A DNA stretch of 12,037 bases, from NCBI GenBank assembly GCA_964630925.1, contig CAZVZK010000226.1:1-12037 (forward strand), read 5' to 3'. The position numbers were made by a program, and so were the translations under genes. The stretch is from RGDT01 sp964630925. Lineage in GTDB: Bacteria; Planctomycetota; Planctomycetia; Gemmatales; Gemmataceae. The notes under the pieces were generated by a model. It was not told where the DNA came from. It saw only the letters and a list, made by a program, of their open reading frames with translations, and searched no databases. The stretch's first letter is position 1; every line of letters begins with the position of its first letter. Shown piece by piece: positions 1-7,588 of the stretch.

Positions 1-17
1 GGGGGCGTCTCGCCCCC
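1..17 (-). terminator. Hairpin downstream of polA, candidate terminator
   Basis: A perfect 7-bp inverted repeat (1-7 GGGGGCG, 11-17 CGCCCCC) with a 3-base loop lies 42 bases past the polA stop codon on the minus strand. The stem is all G/C. The window edge hides whether a T-run follows, so termination is inferred from position and stem strength only. A smaller CTCG/CGAG stem lies just before it (20-30). Confidence 0.4.
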
Positions 18-59
18 AGCTCGCAGCGAGAGAGGGGGTTAGGGGGTGAGGTAGTCTTC

Positions 60-2909
60 TCATATCGCCTCCACATCCAGCCAGTTCGGCCCCGCCGCCT
101 GATCGACCGTCAGCGGCACCTTCAGCTTCAGCCTCTCCGCGGGCGGCACCGTCATCTCCTCGTTCACCAGGGCCGCCAGGGCGGCCACCTCGCCCGGCGG
201 GCACTCGAAGACCAGCTCGTCGTGGATCTGGAGCAACAGCCGTGCCCTCAGCCCTTCCTTCGCCAGCCGCCGCGAGACGGACAGCATCGCCAGCTTGATC
301 AGGTCCGCCGCCGTCCCCTGCACCTCCATGTTGATCGCCTCGCGCTCCGCCGTGTTGCGGTTCAGCGGGCTGGAGTGGTCGCGCAGGGCCGTCACGTCGA
401 AGGCGCGGCGGCGGCCCAGCAGGGTGCTCGCATATCCCAGACGCTTGCACGAGCGCAGCAATTCGGCCTGGTACCGCTCGACGAGAGGGTGCTGGGCGAA
501 ATACGCCTTGATGAACGCCGTCGCGTCGTTCTTCTTGATGTGCAGGCGCGTCGCCAGCCCCGCGGCGCTGATGCCGTACAGCACGCCGAAATTCACCGTC
601 TTCGCCATCCGCCTCTGGTCCGGGGTGACGGCCGCCTCCGGCACCTTGAACACGCTGGCCGCCACCGCCGCATGGACGTCCCGGCCCTCGGCGAACGCCT
701 CGCGCATGGCCTCGTCCCCGCAGACGTGCGCCAGGATGCGCAGCTCGATCTGCGAGTAGTCGGCGGCCAGCAGCATCCACCCCGGCTCGGGCAGGAACGC
801 CCGCCGCACCTGCTGCCCGTTCTCTCGACGTACCGGGATGTTCTGGAGATTGGGGTCCGACGACGACAGCCGGCCCGTCACCGCCGAGACCTGGCTGAAC
901 GACGTGTGCAACCGCCCTGTCCTCGGGTTGACCATCCCCGGCAGGGCATCGACGTACGTCCCCTTCAGCTTCGCCACCTGCCGATGCTCCAGCAGCTTGC
1001 GGCAGAGGGCGGCGCCGGGGTGGTCGAGGGCCGCGAGCTTCTCCAACGACTCCTGATCGGTGCTGGCCTCGCCCGTCGTGTTCGTCCGGCCCTGCACCGG
1101 CATCCTCAGCTCGTCGAACAGGACCTTTCGCAACTGCGGCAGCGACGCCAGGTTGAACGGGTGGCCGGCCAGGGCGTGGATCTCCTTCTCCATCGCCTCC
1201 AACTGCTCGCCCATCTCGACGCCGAGCTTCTTCAGGTACGGCACGTCGAGGCCGATGCCGGCCCGCTCCATGCCGGCCAGCACGCCGACGAGCGGCACCT
1301 CCGTCGCGCGGTACAGGTCGAGCAACTTCTCGTTGCCCGGCTGCGCCAGCCGGCCCTCCAGAAGCCCCGTCAATCGCCAGGCGGCGTCGGCGTCCTCGCA
1401 GGCGTAGTCGGCGATGCGCCGCGTCTCCACCATGTCCATCGAGAGCTGCGGCTGCTTCGGCTTCTTCTTGCCGATCACGTCGGACGTGGCGATCTTGGTG
1501 TGGCCGAAGTAACGCTTGGTCAGCTCGTCGATGCCGTGCGAGCGCTCGCCGGACTCGAGCAGGTAGTGGGCCAGCATCGGGTCGCCGTCAACGCCGGCCA
1601 CCTCCAGGCCATGACAGCCGAGGGCGAGGAGGTCGTACTTGATGTTCTGATTGACCTTGGCGGCCGAGGGGTCGGCGAGGATCGGGCCGAGTGCGGCACG
1701 CACGTCCTCCAGCGGGATGGTGGCGCAGCCGAGCGGGGCGCGGACGGGGACGTAGTAAGCCACGCCCTCCTGCCAGGAGAGGGAGATGCCGACGAGGGCC
1801 TCGCGCATGGCGTCGAGGCCGGTCGTCTCGGTGTCGATGGCGAAACGCTTCTGCGTCTTCAATTCCGCGACCAGGGCGGCGAACGCCTCCGGCGTCTCGA
1901 CGAGGCGGTAGTCGGCCTTCCAGGGCTTCGGGGCGGAGGCAGCGGGCACGTCCTCGGGGGCGTTGGCGCCGAAGGGGAACATCTCCTCCTCAGGGGCCGG
2001 GCCGGCGAAGAGGTCGGCCTGGGCCGGGGCGGGGGCCGCGGTGGGGCCGGCGAGGGCGCGGACCTGGTTGGCGATGCCGTGGAAGCCCCATTCGCGGCAC
2101 AGGGCGAGCATGCGTTCGCCGTCGATGGGCTGGATCTTCCAGTTGTCCCAGTCGGGGGGGATGGGCACGTCGGTGGCGAGGGTGACGAGGCGGCGGCTGA
2201 GGCGCACCAGCTCGCCGGACTCGCGGAGGCTCTCCTGCTTCTTGCCGGGCACCTTGTCGATGTTGGCGAGGAGGTTGTCGAGGGTGCCGAACTCCTGCAA
2301 CAGCTTGGCGGCGGTCTTGACGCCGATGCCGGGGACGCCGGGGACGTTGTCCACGCTGTCGCCGACCAGGGCCTGGAGGTCGACGACCTGATCGGGGCGG
2401 ACGCCCCAGTCGTCCATGAGCTGGGCGGCGCCGAACTCCTCGCGTTTGCGCATGCTGAAGAGACGGACCCTGTCGCTGATGAGCTGGCGGCAGTCCTTGT
2501 CGGACGTGCAAATGTAGACATCGAGGCCGCGTTTCTCGCCCTCGACGGCGAGGGTGGCCATCACGTCGTCGGCCTCGTAGCGCGGGTGGGAGATGACGGG
2601 GACGCGCAGGGCGGCGAGGGCGGCCTCGATGAGGGGGATCTGTAGCAGCAGGTCGTCGGGGGGCGGCTCGCGGTGGGCCTTGTAGTCGGGGGCGAGGTCG
2701 CTGCGGAAAGTCGGCTCCGAGCGGTCGAAGGCGACGACGAGGTAGGTGGGGCCCATCGCGCGGAGGAAGAGGATGTCGCGGATGAAGCCGAAGAGGGCGT
2801 TGGTGGGCAGGCCGGCGGGGCTGCTCATGCCCCGGATGGCGTGGAAGACCTGGAAGATGAGGTTGAACGCATCGACCAGGTACAGGGTGCCGGAGGAGCC
2901 GGACGGCAT
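60..2909 (-). CDS. polA: DNA polymerase I
   Basis: A 949-residue, full-length family A DNA polymerase that fills gaps, removes Okazaki primers and takes part in excision repair. The N-terminal 5' nuclease domain (about 8-285) shows LVDAFNLIF, YEADD (111-115), TSDKD (135-139) and the helix-hairpin-helix GVPGIGVKTAAKLL (191-204). An Ala/Pro-rich linker (about 286-332) follows. The 3'-5' exonuclease domain (about 333-520) keeps all key residues: D359 and E361 in DTET, NIKYD ending at D426, and Y502/D506 in YACEDAD, so proofreading should be active, unlike in Taq or Bacillus PolA. The polymerase domain has motif A AADYSQIELR (catalytic D717), motif B RRMAKTVNFGVLYG (K770, F774, Y778 matching E. 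coli K758, F762, Y766) and motif C QIHDELVFE (D897). The ATG at 2909 gives the standard N-terminus but has no good Shine-Dalgarno. The gene stands alone, divergent from the next one, with a promoter about 150 bases upstream. Confidence 0.98.
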   Translation of the reverse strand: MPSGSSGTLYLVDAFNLIFQVFHAIRGMSSPAGLPTNALFGFIRDILFLRAMGPTYLVVAFDRSEPTFRSDLAPDYKAHREPPPDDLLLQIPLIEAALAALRVPVISHPRYEADDVMATLAVEGEKRGLDVYICTSDKDCRQLISDRVRLFSMRKREEFGAAQLMDDWGVRPDQVVDLQALVGDSVDNVPGVPGIGVKTAAKLLQEFGTLDNLLANIDKVPGKKQESLRESGELVRLSRRLVTLATDVPIPPDWDNWKIQPIDGERMLALCREWGFHGIANQVRALAGPTAAPAPAQADLFAGPAPEEEMFPFGANAPEDVPAASAPKPWKADYRLVETPEAFAALVAELKTQKRFAIDTETTGLDAMREALVGISLSWQEGVAYYVPVRAPLGCATIPLEDVRAALGPILADPSAAKVNQNIKYDLLALGCHGLEVAGVDGDPMLAHYLLESGERSHGIDELTKRYFGHTKIATSDVIGKKKPKQPQLSMDMVETRRIADYACEDADAAWRLTGLLEGRLAQPGNEKLLDLYRATEVPLVGVLAGMERAGIGLDVPYLKKLGVEMGEQLEAMEKEIHALAGHPFNLASLPQLRKVLFDELRMPVQGRTNTTGEASTDQESLEKLAALDHPGAALCRKLLEHRQVAKLKGTYVDALPGMVNPRTGRLHTSFSQVSAVTGRLSSSDPNLQNIPVRRENGQQVRRAFLPEPGWMLLAADYSQIELRILAHVCGDEAMREAFAEGRDVHAAVAASVFKVPEAAVTPDQRRMAKTVNFGVLYGISAAGLATRLHIKKNDATAFIKAYFAQHPLVERYQAELLRSCKRLGYASTLLGRRRAFDVTALRDHSSPLNRNTAEREAINMEVQGTAADLIKLAMLSVSRRLAKEGLRARLLLQIHDELVFECPPGEVAALAALVNEEMTVPPAERLKLKVPLTVDQAAGPNWLDVEAI

Positions 2910-2939
2910 GGCGGGGGTGGCCCTGGAGACAGGGGTTCC

Positions 2940-2959
2940 GGGGGACGGCCTCGTCCCCC
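2940..2959 (-). other. Hairpin in the polA leader
   Basis: A perfect 8-bp inverted repeat (2940-2947 GGGGGACG, 2952-2959 CGTCCCCC) with a 4-base loop sits about 30 bases before the polA ATG, inside the inferred 5' untranslated region. A 10-bp palindrome, CTCACGTGAG (2963-2972), is right next to it. Either could be a protein-binding site or an mRNA structure. The structure is seen directly; any role is inference. Confidence 0.35.
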
Positions 2960-3049
2960 CGGCTCACGTGAGGCGAGGGTGCGGACATCGGGGCCGGCCA
3001 CGCCATTCAAGGGTGACGGGTGCGGGCGAGGCATGGCGGGTGTGCAGGC

Positions 3050-3079
3050 ATCCTAGGCGGGCCGGCCGGCCGGTGTCAA
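3050..3079 (-). promoter_or_regulatory. Candidate sigma70-type promoter for polA
   Basis: Read on the minus strand, a perfect TTGACA -35 box (3079-3074) is followed after 18 bases by TAGGAT (3055-3050), which matches the -10 consensus at 4 of 6 positions. The spacer contains the palindrome CCGGCCGGCCGG (3062-3073). Transcription would start near 3043 and leave a leader of about 130 bases before the polA ATG. A perfect -35 box stands out in DNA this GC-rich. Confidence 0.5.
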
Positions 3080-3185
3080 GCCCCCGGGGCCGGCGCATTT
3101 GGCGCATCCGCCCCAGGTGTCCGGGTGCCCGCCGGCGCATGCCGAAGGCGCCGGGCCGTGGGCGGCGCGGGGGCGCCCGAAACGA

Positions 3186-3220
3186 TTGACAGGCCCTGCC
3201 GGCCGGTTACACTGGCAGGG
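3186..3220 (+). promoter_or_regulatory. Candidate sigma70-type promoter with operator-like inverted repeat
   Basis: A perfect TTGACA (3186-3191), a 16-base spacer and TACACT (3208-3213, 4 of 6 to TATAAT) form a promoter facing the gene at 3281, with a start site near 3220. An inverted repeat CCCTGCC (3194-3200) / GGCAGGG (3214-3220) brackets the -10 box, so a dimeric repressor bound there would block RNA polymerase. The operator role is inferred from geometry only. Confidence 0.5.
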
Positions 3221-3280
3221 TAGGGAGGTTTCGCGCCTGCCCGACACCGACACATCAACGGCTCACCTCCGAGGCCCGAA

Positions 3281-4852
3281 ATGGCGACCAAGAAACAGGG
3301 CGGCGGATCGAACATCGGCCTGATCATCACGCTGGTGTTCTTCGTGCTGACGACCGTGATCCTCGGCGTCACCACCTACCTGGGCTACTCCGAACAGGAG
3401 GCCAACACCAAGAAGGTGAAGGACGCCGAGGCCAAGACGGCGAGCATGACGAAGGAGCGGAACACCTTCCGGGCCATGTACGCGGCGGTGCGTACCTGGA
3501 TGGGGCACGCGGACGCCAAGGGCGACGCCAAGGAGACGGCCCGCGTCCACGGCCTCCTCGCCGCGGGCAACTACCCGGACGCCTCGGGCCTGGCGGAGGC
3601 CGGCGAGTACAAGACGCTGGCCGCGACACTGAGCAAGTCCATGCCGTGGAGCCCCGGCGCGCCGGACAACCAGGAGCTGCCGACGCAGACGTTCGAGTCG
3701 CGTCTGCAGGCCCGCGACAAGGAGATCGACGCGCTGAAGACCGCCCTGGCGGCGGCCAACGGGCAGGCGGCGTCGGCCCGCGCCGACCAGGCCAAGGCGG
3801 AGGCGTCCCTCGCCGCGGCCAAGAAGGTGTTCGACGACCGGGTGCAGAAGGTGAGCGACGACGCCAAGAAGGACCGCGAGAACGACCGGGCCGAGATCGC
3901 CCGCCTGACCGCCCTGGTGAACGCGGAGAACGAGGCCAAGGGGGCCATCTCCAAGGCGGACGCGGACGCCAGGAAGGTCATCGTGCAGCTCACGACGGAC
4001 AAGCAGAAGGCCCTGGGCGAGCGCGACGAGGCCCGCAAGGACTACAGCAAGACCAAGAAAGAGCTGGAGGAGATGTCCAAGGCCTACGTCCTCCTTCAGG
4101 AGAAGACGGGCAAGAGCGCCGAGGAGATCGAGGCCGGCCTGCTGGACAGTGACGCGCTACAGACCCTGCGGACCTGGGACGTGAAGCGCAAGGATTGGCG
4201 GGTCATCGCGATGGATCGGACCGGGCAGAATCCTTACATCAACCTCGGCTCGGCGGACAACCTCCAGCCGCAGATGACGTTCAGCATCCACAAGATGGGG
4301 CCGGACGGGCGGCTGGTGGCATTCCCCAAGGGGACACTCGAGGTCGTGCGGATCATCGGCCCGCACCAGGCGCAGTGCCGGCTGACCTCGACGGCCAAGA
4401 GGGAGGACCGCGAGCGCGACCCGATCATCAAGGGAGACTACCTGTTCAACCCGGTCTGGGACCCGCACCAGAAGCGCCGCGTGGTCCTGGCCGGGCTGGC
4501 CGACCTCAACGAGGACCGCTCCGACGCGACGCGTGAGTTCCGCGAGATGCTCAAGCGGCAGAACGTCGAACTGGGCGGCTACATCGACACCTCGGACGAC
4601 AAGGGCCCGCCCAAGCTCGGCGGCGACGGGGTGAACAAGAAGACGGACTACGTCATCCTCGGCGACTCGCTGGAGGACGTGAACCACCCGCGGGCGAAGG
4701 ACAAGGAGTTCAAGGACGCCTTCGACGCGATCGTCAAGGACCAGCGCGAGAAGGGCCGCAGCCAGGCGGTGCCGGTGGTGACGCTGCGGCGGTACCTGCA
4801 GATGGTCGGCTACGTGGCCCCGCGCGTCGAGAAGTCCGGCGCGCCGCGCTGA
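3281..4852 (+). CDS. Membrane-anchored coiled-coil protein of unknown function with BRCT-like C-terminus
   Basis: A 523-residue protein that I cannot place in a named family. The ATG is preceded by GAGG at 3271-3274. One hydrophobic segment (residues 12-34, after a short Lys/Gly-rich tail) should anchor it in a membrane with the rest on one side. Residues 38-62 and 138-285 are rich in Ala, Lys, Glu and Asp without Pro and look like long coiled coils. Residues about 296-392 read as a small beta domain (NLGSADNLQPQMTFSIH, KGTLEVVRIIG, IIKGDYLFNPVWDP), reminiscent of beta-barrel repeats in envelope proteins. Residues about 398-510 (VVLAGL, a helix, NVELGGYID, KTDYVILGD, a helix, VPVVTLRRYLQMVGY) follow the order of a BRCT fold, but divergently. 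It has its own promoter and is followed after 105 bases by another exported-protein gene on the same strand. The layout suggests a structural or cell-envelope organising protein; this is inference. Confidence 0.85.
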   Translation: MATKKQGGGSNIGLIITLVFFVLTTVILGVTTYLGYSEQEANTKKVKDAEAKTASMTKERNTFRAMYAAVRTWMGHADAKGDAKETARVHGLLAAGNYPDASGLAEAGEYKTLAATLSKSMPWSPGAPDNQELPTQTFESRLQARDKEIDALKTALAAANGQAASARADQAKAEASLAAAKKVFDDRVQKVSDDAKKDRENDRAEIARLTALVNAENEAKGAISKADADARKVIVQLTTDKQKALGERDEARKDYSKTKKELEEMSKAYVLLQEKTGKSAEEIEAGLLDSDALQTLRTWDVKRKDWRVIAMDRTGQNPYINLGSADNLQPQMTFSIHKMGPDGRLVAFPKGTLEVVRIIGPHQAQCRLTSTAKREDRERDPIIKGDYLFNPVWDPHQKRRVVLAGLADLNEDRSDATREFREMLKRQNVELGGYIDTSDDKGPPKLGGDGVNKKTDYVILGDSLEDVNHPRAKDKEFKDAFDAIVKDQREKGRSQAVPVVTLRRYLQMVGYVAPRVEKSGAPR

Positions 4853-4957
4853 GACGGATCACCGGGCGATACCTGTTTCGGGACGTGCGTGGCGCGCGGG
4901 GGTGTGGCGGGGCCATACCTCCGTATGCCACGCCCGTCCCACAAAGAGGGTATTGCC

Positions 4958-6214
4958 ATGATGCGTCTCGCTCTGCTGGCCGCGCTCGCATGCGCGGCGT
5001 CGGCCCCGGCCGCCGCGCCGGAGGCCGCCAAGTACCTGTATGACGGGAAGCTCGCCGACGGCGAGAAGGCCCTGCTACGCCACATCGAGGCCGGGCCGGC
5101 CGGGGCGCAGGAGTACTTCGGCCTGGGGGCGATCCAGTTCCTCCGCGCGTTCGAGAAGCTCGGCGCCGGGCTGTACAAGCACGGCCTGCGGACGCGGACG
5201 TTCTTCCCCGGCATGCCGCGCGAGCTGCAAAGGCTGCTGCCGGAGAACGACAAGCCGGAGAAGATCGACCACAAGGCGATGCGGGCCATCGTCGTGGATT
5301 TCGTCGACACGCTCGACGCGGCGGCGAAGACTCTGGCGAAGGTGAAGGACGACAAGGTCAAGATGCCGCTCGAGGTGGGGCGCATCAAGCTCGACCTGTG
5401 GGGCCGGGGCGAGCCGATCAGCGCCGCGCTGGTGTTCCGGCAGTTCGAGCTGAAGGAGGAGGCGAAGCTCGCGGAGAAGCTGGTCGTCGGCTTCGACCGG
5501 GGCGACGCCTCGTGGCTGCGCGGGTACTGCCACTTCCTGGCGGCGCTGGGCGAGATCGTCCTGTCGCTGGACGGGCAGGAGCTGTTCGACGCGACGGCGC
5601 ACCGCCTGTTCGCCAAGGCGGAGACGCCGCACAAGTTCCTGCTGGAGGGGCTGAAGGACCCGGACCCGCGCGAGGGGATGTGGGGGTGGGTGAACGACCA
5701 GCACCTGATCATCGACGCGGTGCAGATGATCTACCACGTGTTCAACCTGCCGATCAAGGAGCCGGCCCGGTGGAAGAAGGCGCTGGCGCACCTGGAGGCG
5801 ATGGCGGATCAGGCCGAGGAGATGTGGAAGCACATCATGGCGGAGGCGGACGACGACAACGAGTGGATCCCCAACCCGAAGCAGACGGGCGTGCTGAAGG
5901 TGTCGGTGACGGATGCGATGGTGAAGGGCTGGCGCGGCCTGGTGATCCCCGAGGCGAAAGAGGTCCTTGCCGGCAAGAAGGTGGTGCCGTTCTGGCGCGG
6001 CAAGCCGGGGGCGCGCGGGCTGAACGTCCGCAAGGTGTTCCTCGACCCGCCGAAGCGGCTGGATATCTTCCGCTGGGTGCAGGGGACGGCGGCGGCGCCG
6101 TACCTGGAGGAGAAGGGCACGATCACCAAGCTGGCGGACCTACGCGAGATCGACGGCCTGAGCCGGTCGTTCGGCGGGGCCAACTTCTTCGGCTTCGCGC
6201 TGTGGTTCAACTGA
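4958..6214 (+). CDS. Exported protein of unknown function
   Basis: A 418-residue protein. The frame is open upstream to a GTG at 4889, but the ATG at 4958 is preferred: it has AAAGAGGG (4943-4950) 7 bases upstream and begins a signal peptide (MMRLALLAALACAASAPAAA, likely cleaved near Ala20). The Cys at 12 lacks a canonical lipobox (A-L-A-C), so a lipoprotein is possible but not favoured. The mature protein is mostly helical and begins with a TPR-like stretch (YLYDGKLADGEKALLRH, EYFGLGAIQFLRAFEKLG), then aromatic-rich helices (SWLRGYCHFLAALGEIVLSL, WGWVNDQHLIIDAVQMIYHV), and ends in an aromatic tail (ANFFGFALWFN). I recognise no catalytic motif. It follows the coiled-coil gene by 105 bases with no clear promoter between them, so the two may be cotranscribed. 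No known family was identified. Confidence 0.83.
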   Translation: MMRLALLAALACAASAPAAAPEAAKYLYDGKLADGEKALLRHIEAGPAGAQEYFGLGAIQFLRAFEKLGAGLYKHGLRTRTFFPGMPRELQRLLPENDKPEKIDHKAMRAIVVDFVDTLDAAAKTLAKVKDDKVKMPLEVGRIKLDLWGRGEPISAALVFRQFELKEEAKLAEKLVVGFDRGDASWLRGYCHFLAALGEIVLSLDGQELFDATAHRLFAKAETPHKFLLEGLKDPDPREGMWGWVNDQHLIIDAVQMIYHVFNLPIKEPARWKKALAHLEAMADQAEEMWKHIMAEADDDNEWIPNPKQTGVLKVSVTDAMVKGWRGLVIPEAKEVLAGKKVVPFWRGKPGARGLNVRKVFLDPPKRLDIFRWVQGTAAAPYLEEKGTITKLADLREIDGLSRSFGGANFFGFALWFN

Positions 6215-6247
6215 GCGCGGCCCTCTGCCCATGCAGCGGGCGTCGCG

Positions 6248-6285
6248 CCTGCTCGCCTTCTTCCTTTGTGAAGAGGGCGAGCAGG
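6248..6285. terminator. Long hairpin between convergent genes, probable bidirectional terminator
   Basis: Left arm 6248-6262 (CCTGCTCGCCTTCTT) pairs with right arm 6271-6285 (AAGAGGGCGAGCAGG) over 15 positions, with one G-U wobble and an 8-base loop. It lies 33 bases after the stop of the plus-strand gene and 49 bases after the stop of the minus-strand transporter gene, exactly where a shared terminator would sit. The T-rich/A-rich inner end of the stem is seen on both strands, but no classic T-run follows on either side. Confidence 0.65.
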
Positions 6286-6334
6286 TGGGGCCCGTGCTGA
6301 CACGACATCAGATGACCCCGAGCCCCATCCCCGG

Positions 6335-6940
6335 TCAGGCGTGCGACCCGGCGCGGACGCCCGGCTGGGGCGCAGGCCCCCGCGTCGGCTGCTCGGGGGC
6401 CGGCCTGCCGCCCGATGCCGCCGACGCCAGGGCGACGAGGCCGCCGGCCACGAGCCCCGCGACCCAGAGCCACGGGGAGGTGCCCGTCGCCACGGGGATG
6501 GTCAGCTTGCCCATGTCGCCCAGGCCCTTGATGGCCGGCTGCAGGGCCGGGAAGGCCAGGACGAAGGCCAGGGCCCCGGCGAGCATGCCCGCCACGCCGG
6601 CCAGGGCGTCGGGCTTCCCCTCGCCGCACGCGGCGACCCCCGTGCCGGGGCAGTAGCCGTACACGGCCATGCCGACGCCGAAGCAAACGCCGCCCAGCAG
6701 CACGCCCCCGAGAAGGAACGGCTTGATGTGCGGCTGGGCCATGCCGGCGGAGACCAGTGCGTGGACGCCCACGGCCCCGACCACGACGGCGGTCCCCATG
6801 ACCTTCGCCACGGTCCAATCCTTCAGGAGGAGCTGGCCGACGATGACGTGGAACTTCGTCACCTGGCCCTTCTGCAACAGGAAGCCGAAGGCGGCCCCGG
6901 TCAGCAGGCCCAGGAGCATGCGATCAGGCGTGTCAAACAC
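6335..6940 (-). CDS. YeeE/YedE (TsuA-like) sulfur transport protein, C-terminal half type
   Basis: A 201-residue integral membrane protein of the YeeE/YedE (sulfur transport) family, half-size type. It begins FDTPDRMLLGLLTGAAFGFL and carries the family signature GMAVYGYCPGTGVAACGEG, with three cysteines in or near it. About five hydrophobic segments are visible, followed by a Pro/Gly-rich cytoplasmic-looking tail. In full-length TsuA-type carriers, conserved cysteines line the path for thiosulfate; a similar substrate is inferred here. The frame is open to an ATG at 6961, but the GTG at 6940 is chosen: a perfect GGAGG (6951-6947) lies 6 bases upstream and the resulting N-terminus matches the family. 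With this start the gene overlaps the upstream partner gene by 8 bases, implying translational coupling and a two-subunit carrier, as in PmpA/PmpB. Confidence 0.9.
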   Translation of the reverse strand: MFDTPDRMLLGLLTGAAFGFLLQKGQVTKFHVIVGQLLLKDWTVAKVMGTAVVVGAVGVHALVSAGMAQPHIKPFLLGGVLLGGVCFGVGMAVYGYCPGTGVAACGEGKPDALAGVAGMLAGALAFVLAFPALQPAIKGLGDMGKLTIPVATGTSPWLWVAGLVAGGLVALASAASGGRPAPEQPTRGPAPQPGVRAGSHA

Positions 6941-7481
6941 GGGCCCCCTCCCTCTGCCCATAAAGGGCGAACGAAGTCGCGATGGCCGCCGCGAAGAATG
7001 TCGCGGTGAATACCAGGCTCGACACCGCGAGCTGCAGGTTGCCGCTGATGCCGTGGCCGCTCGTGCAGCCCGACGCCATCCTCGCCCCGAGCATCATCAG
7101 CGCCCCTGCGAAGAAGGCGGCCGCAAGGCGTGGCAGGGCCCCGCCGCCGAACCGCTCCCGCCACGCCTCCGGCACCGATGTGGTGCGGCCGTCGCCCGAG
7201 AGCCAGGCGCTGAGGGCCGCCCCGAGGAACGCGCCGAGGACGAGCATCCACTCCCAGCCGATCTTCGGCGGCTTGCCCTCCTCAGCCTTCTTGGCGAAAT
7301 ACTCGTTGGATTCTTCCGCCGCCGGCGCCGCCGCCTTCAACGCGAGGGCGGCGGAATGCTCAAAGGCCGTCGAGACGCCCAGCGGCTGCCCGGCGGTGGC
7401 GAAGGCGAACCAGCTCAGCATGCCGATGCCGACGCCCACGGCGTAGGGGCTCCAGGACTTCATGGACAGCAATCCGCTCAT
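6933..7481 (-). CDS. YeeE/YedE (TsuA-like) sulfur transport protein, N-terminal half type
   Basis: A 182-residue membrane protein with the hallmark GARMASGCTSGHGISG (residues 132-147, Cys139), the first-half signature of YeeE/YedE sulfur transporters. Hydrophobic segments lie at about 12-33, 76-94, 115-132 and 150-174. A soluble loop (about 55-72, EESNEYFAKKAEEGKPP) separates the first two. The ATG at 7481 follows a purine-rich GGAGAGGGGGGCGAGG stretch; an internal ATG at 7463 is a weaker option. Together with the overlapping downstream gene it supplies both halves of a carrier that in other bacteria is a single chain. It is preceded by a 107-base gap full of palindromes. Confidence 0.9.
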   Translation of the reverse strand: MSGLLSMKSWSPYAVGVGIGMLSWFAFATAGQPLGVSTAFEHSAALALKAAAPAAEESNEYFAKKAEEGKPPKIGWEWMLVLGAFLGAALSAWLSGDGRTTSVPEAWRERFGGGALPRLAAAFFAGALMMLGARMASGCTSGHGISGNLQLAVSSLVFTATFFAAAIATSFALYGQREGARV

Positions 7482-7506
7482 CGCCTCGCCCCCCTCTCCT
7501 CGGCGG

Positions 7507-7580
7507 GGCGGGCCGGCCCGCCGGCTTGGCCCGCACGCCCCTCGCGCTCGGCCGAGCGCCGGGTGCCGTCAGGGCACCCG
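7507..7580 (-). other. Cluster of three palindromes before the transporter genes
   Basis: Three dyads lie close together: GGCGGGCCGGCCCGCC (7507-7522, perfect 16-bp palindrome), GCGCTCGGCCGAGCGC (7544-7559, perfect 16-bp palindrome) and an 8-bp stem with a 5-base loop (7560-7567 CGGGTGCC, 7573-7580 GGCACCCG). They sit between the micropeptide gene and the first transporter gene. They could be operators, or RNA structures that attenuate or process the operon mRNA. GC-rich DNA yields palindromes more easily by chance, which lowers the weight of this. Confidence 0.4.
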
Positions 7581-7588
7581 CCCGCGCC

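Noticed and set aside
222..2645. 807-codon open frame on the plus strand
   Set aside because: Lies entirely antisense to polA. The translation is repetitive Arg/Gly/Val/Leu-rich with no domain, as expected from the complement of a GC-rich gene.
4889..4957. Upstream GTG extension of the exported protein
   Set aside because: Would put 23 polar residues before a clear signal peptide and has no Shine-Dalgarno, whereas the ATG at 4958 has AAAGAGGG.
6941..6961. ATG at 6961 as start of the second half-transporter
   Set aside because: The GTG at 6940 has a perfect GGAGG at 6-base spacing, and these very bases would be the first codons of the longer form.
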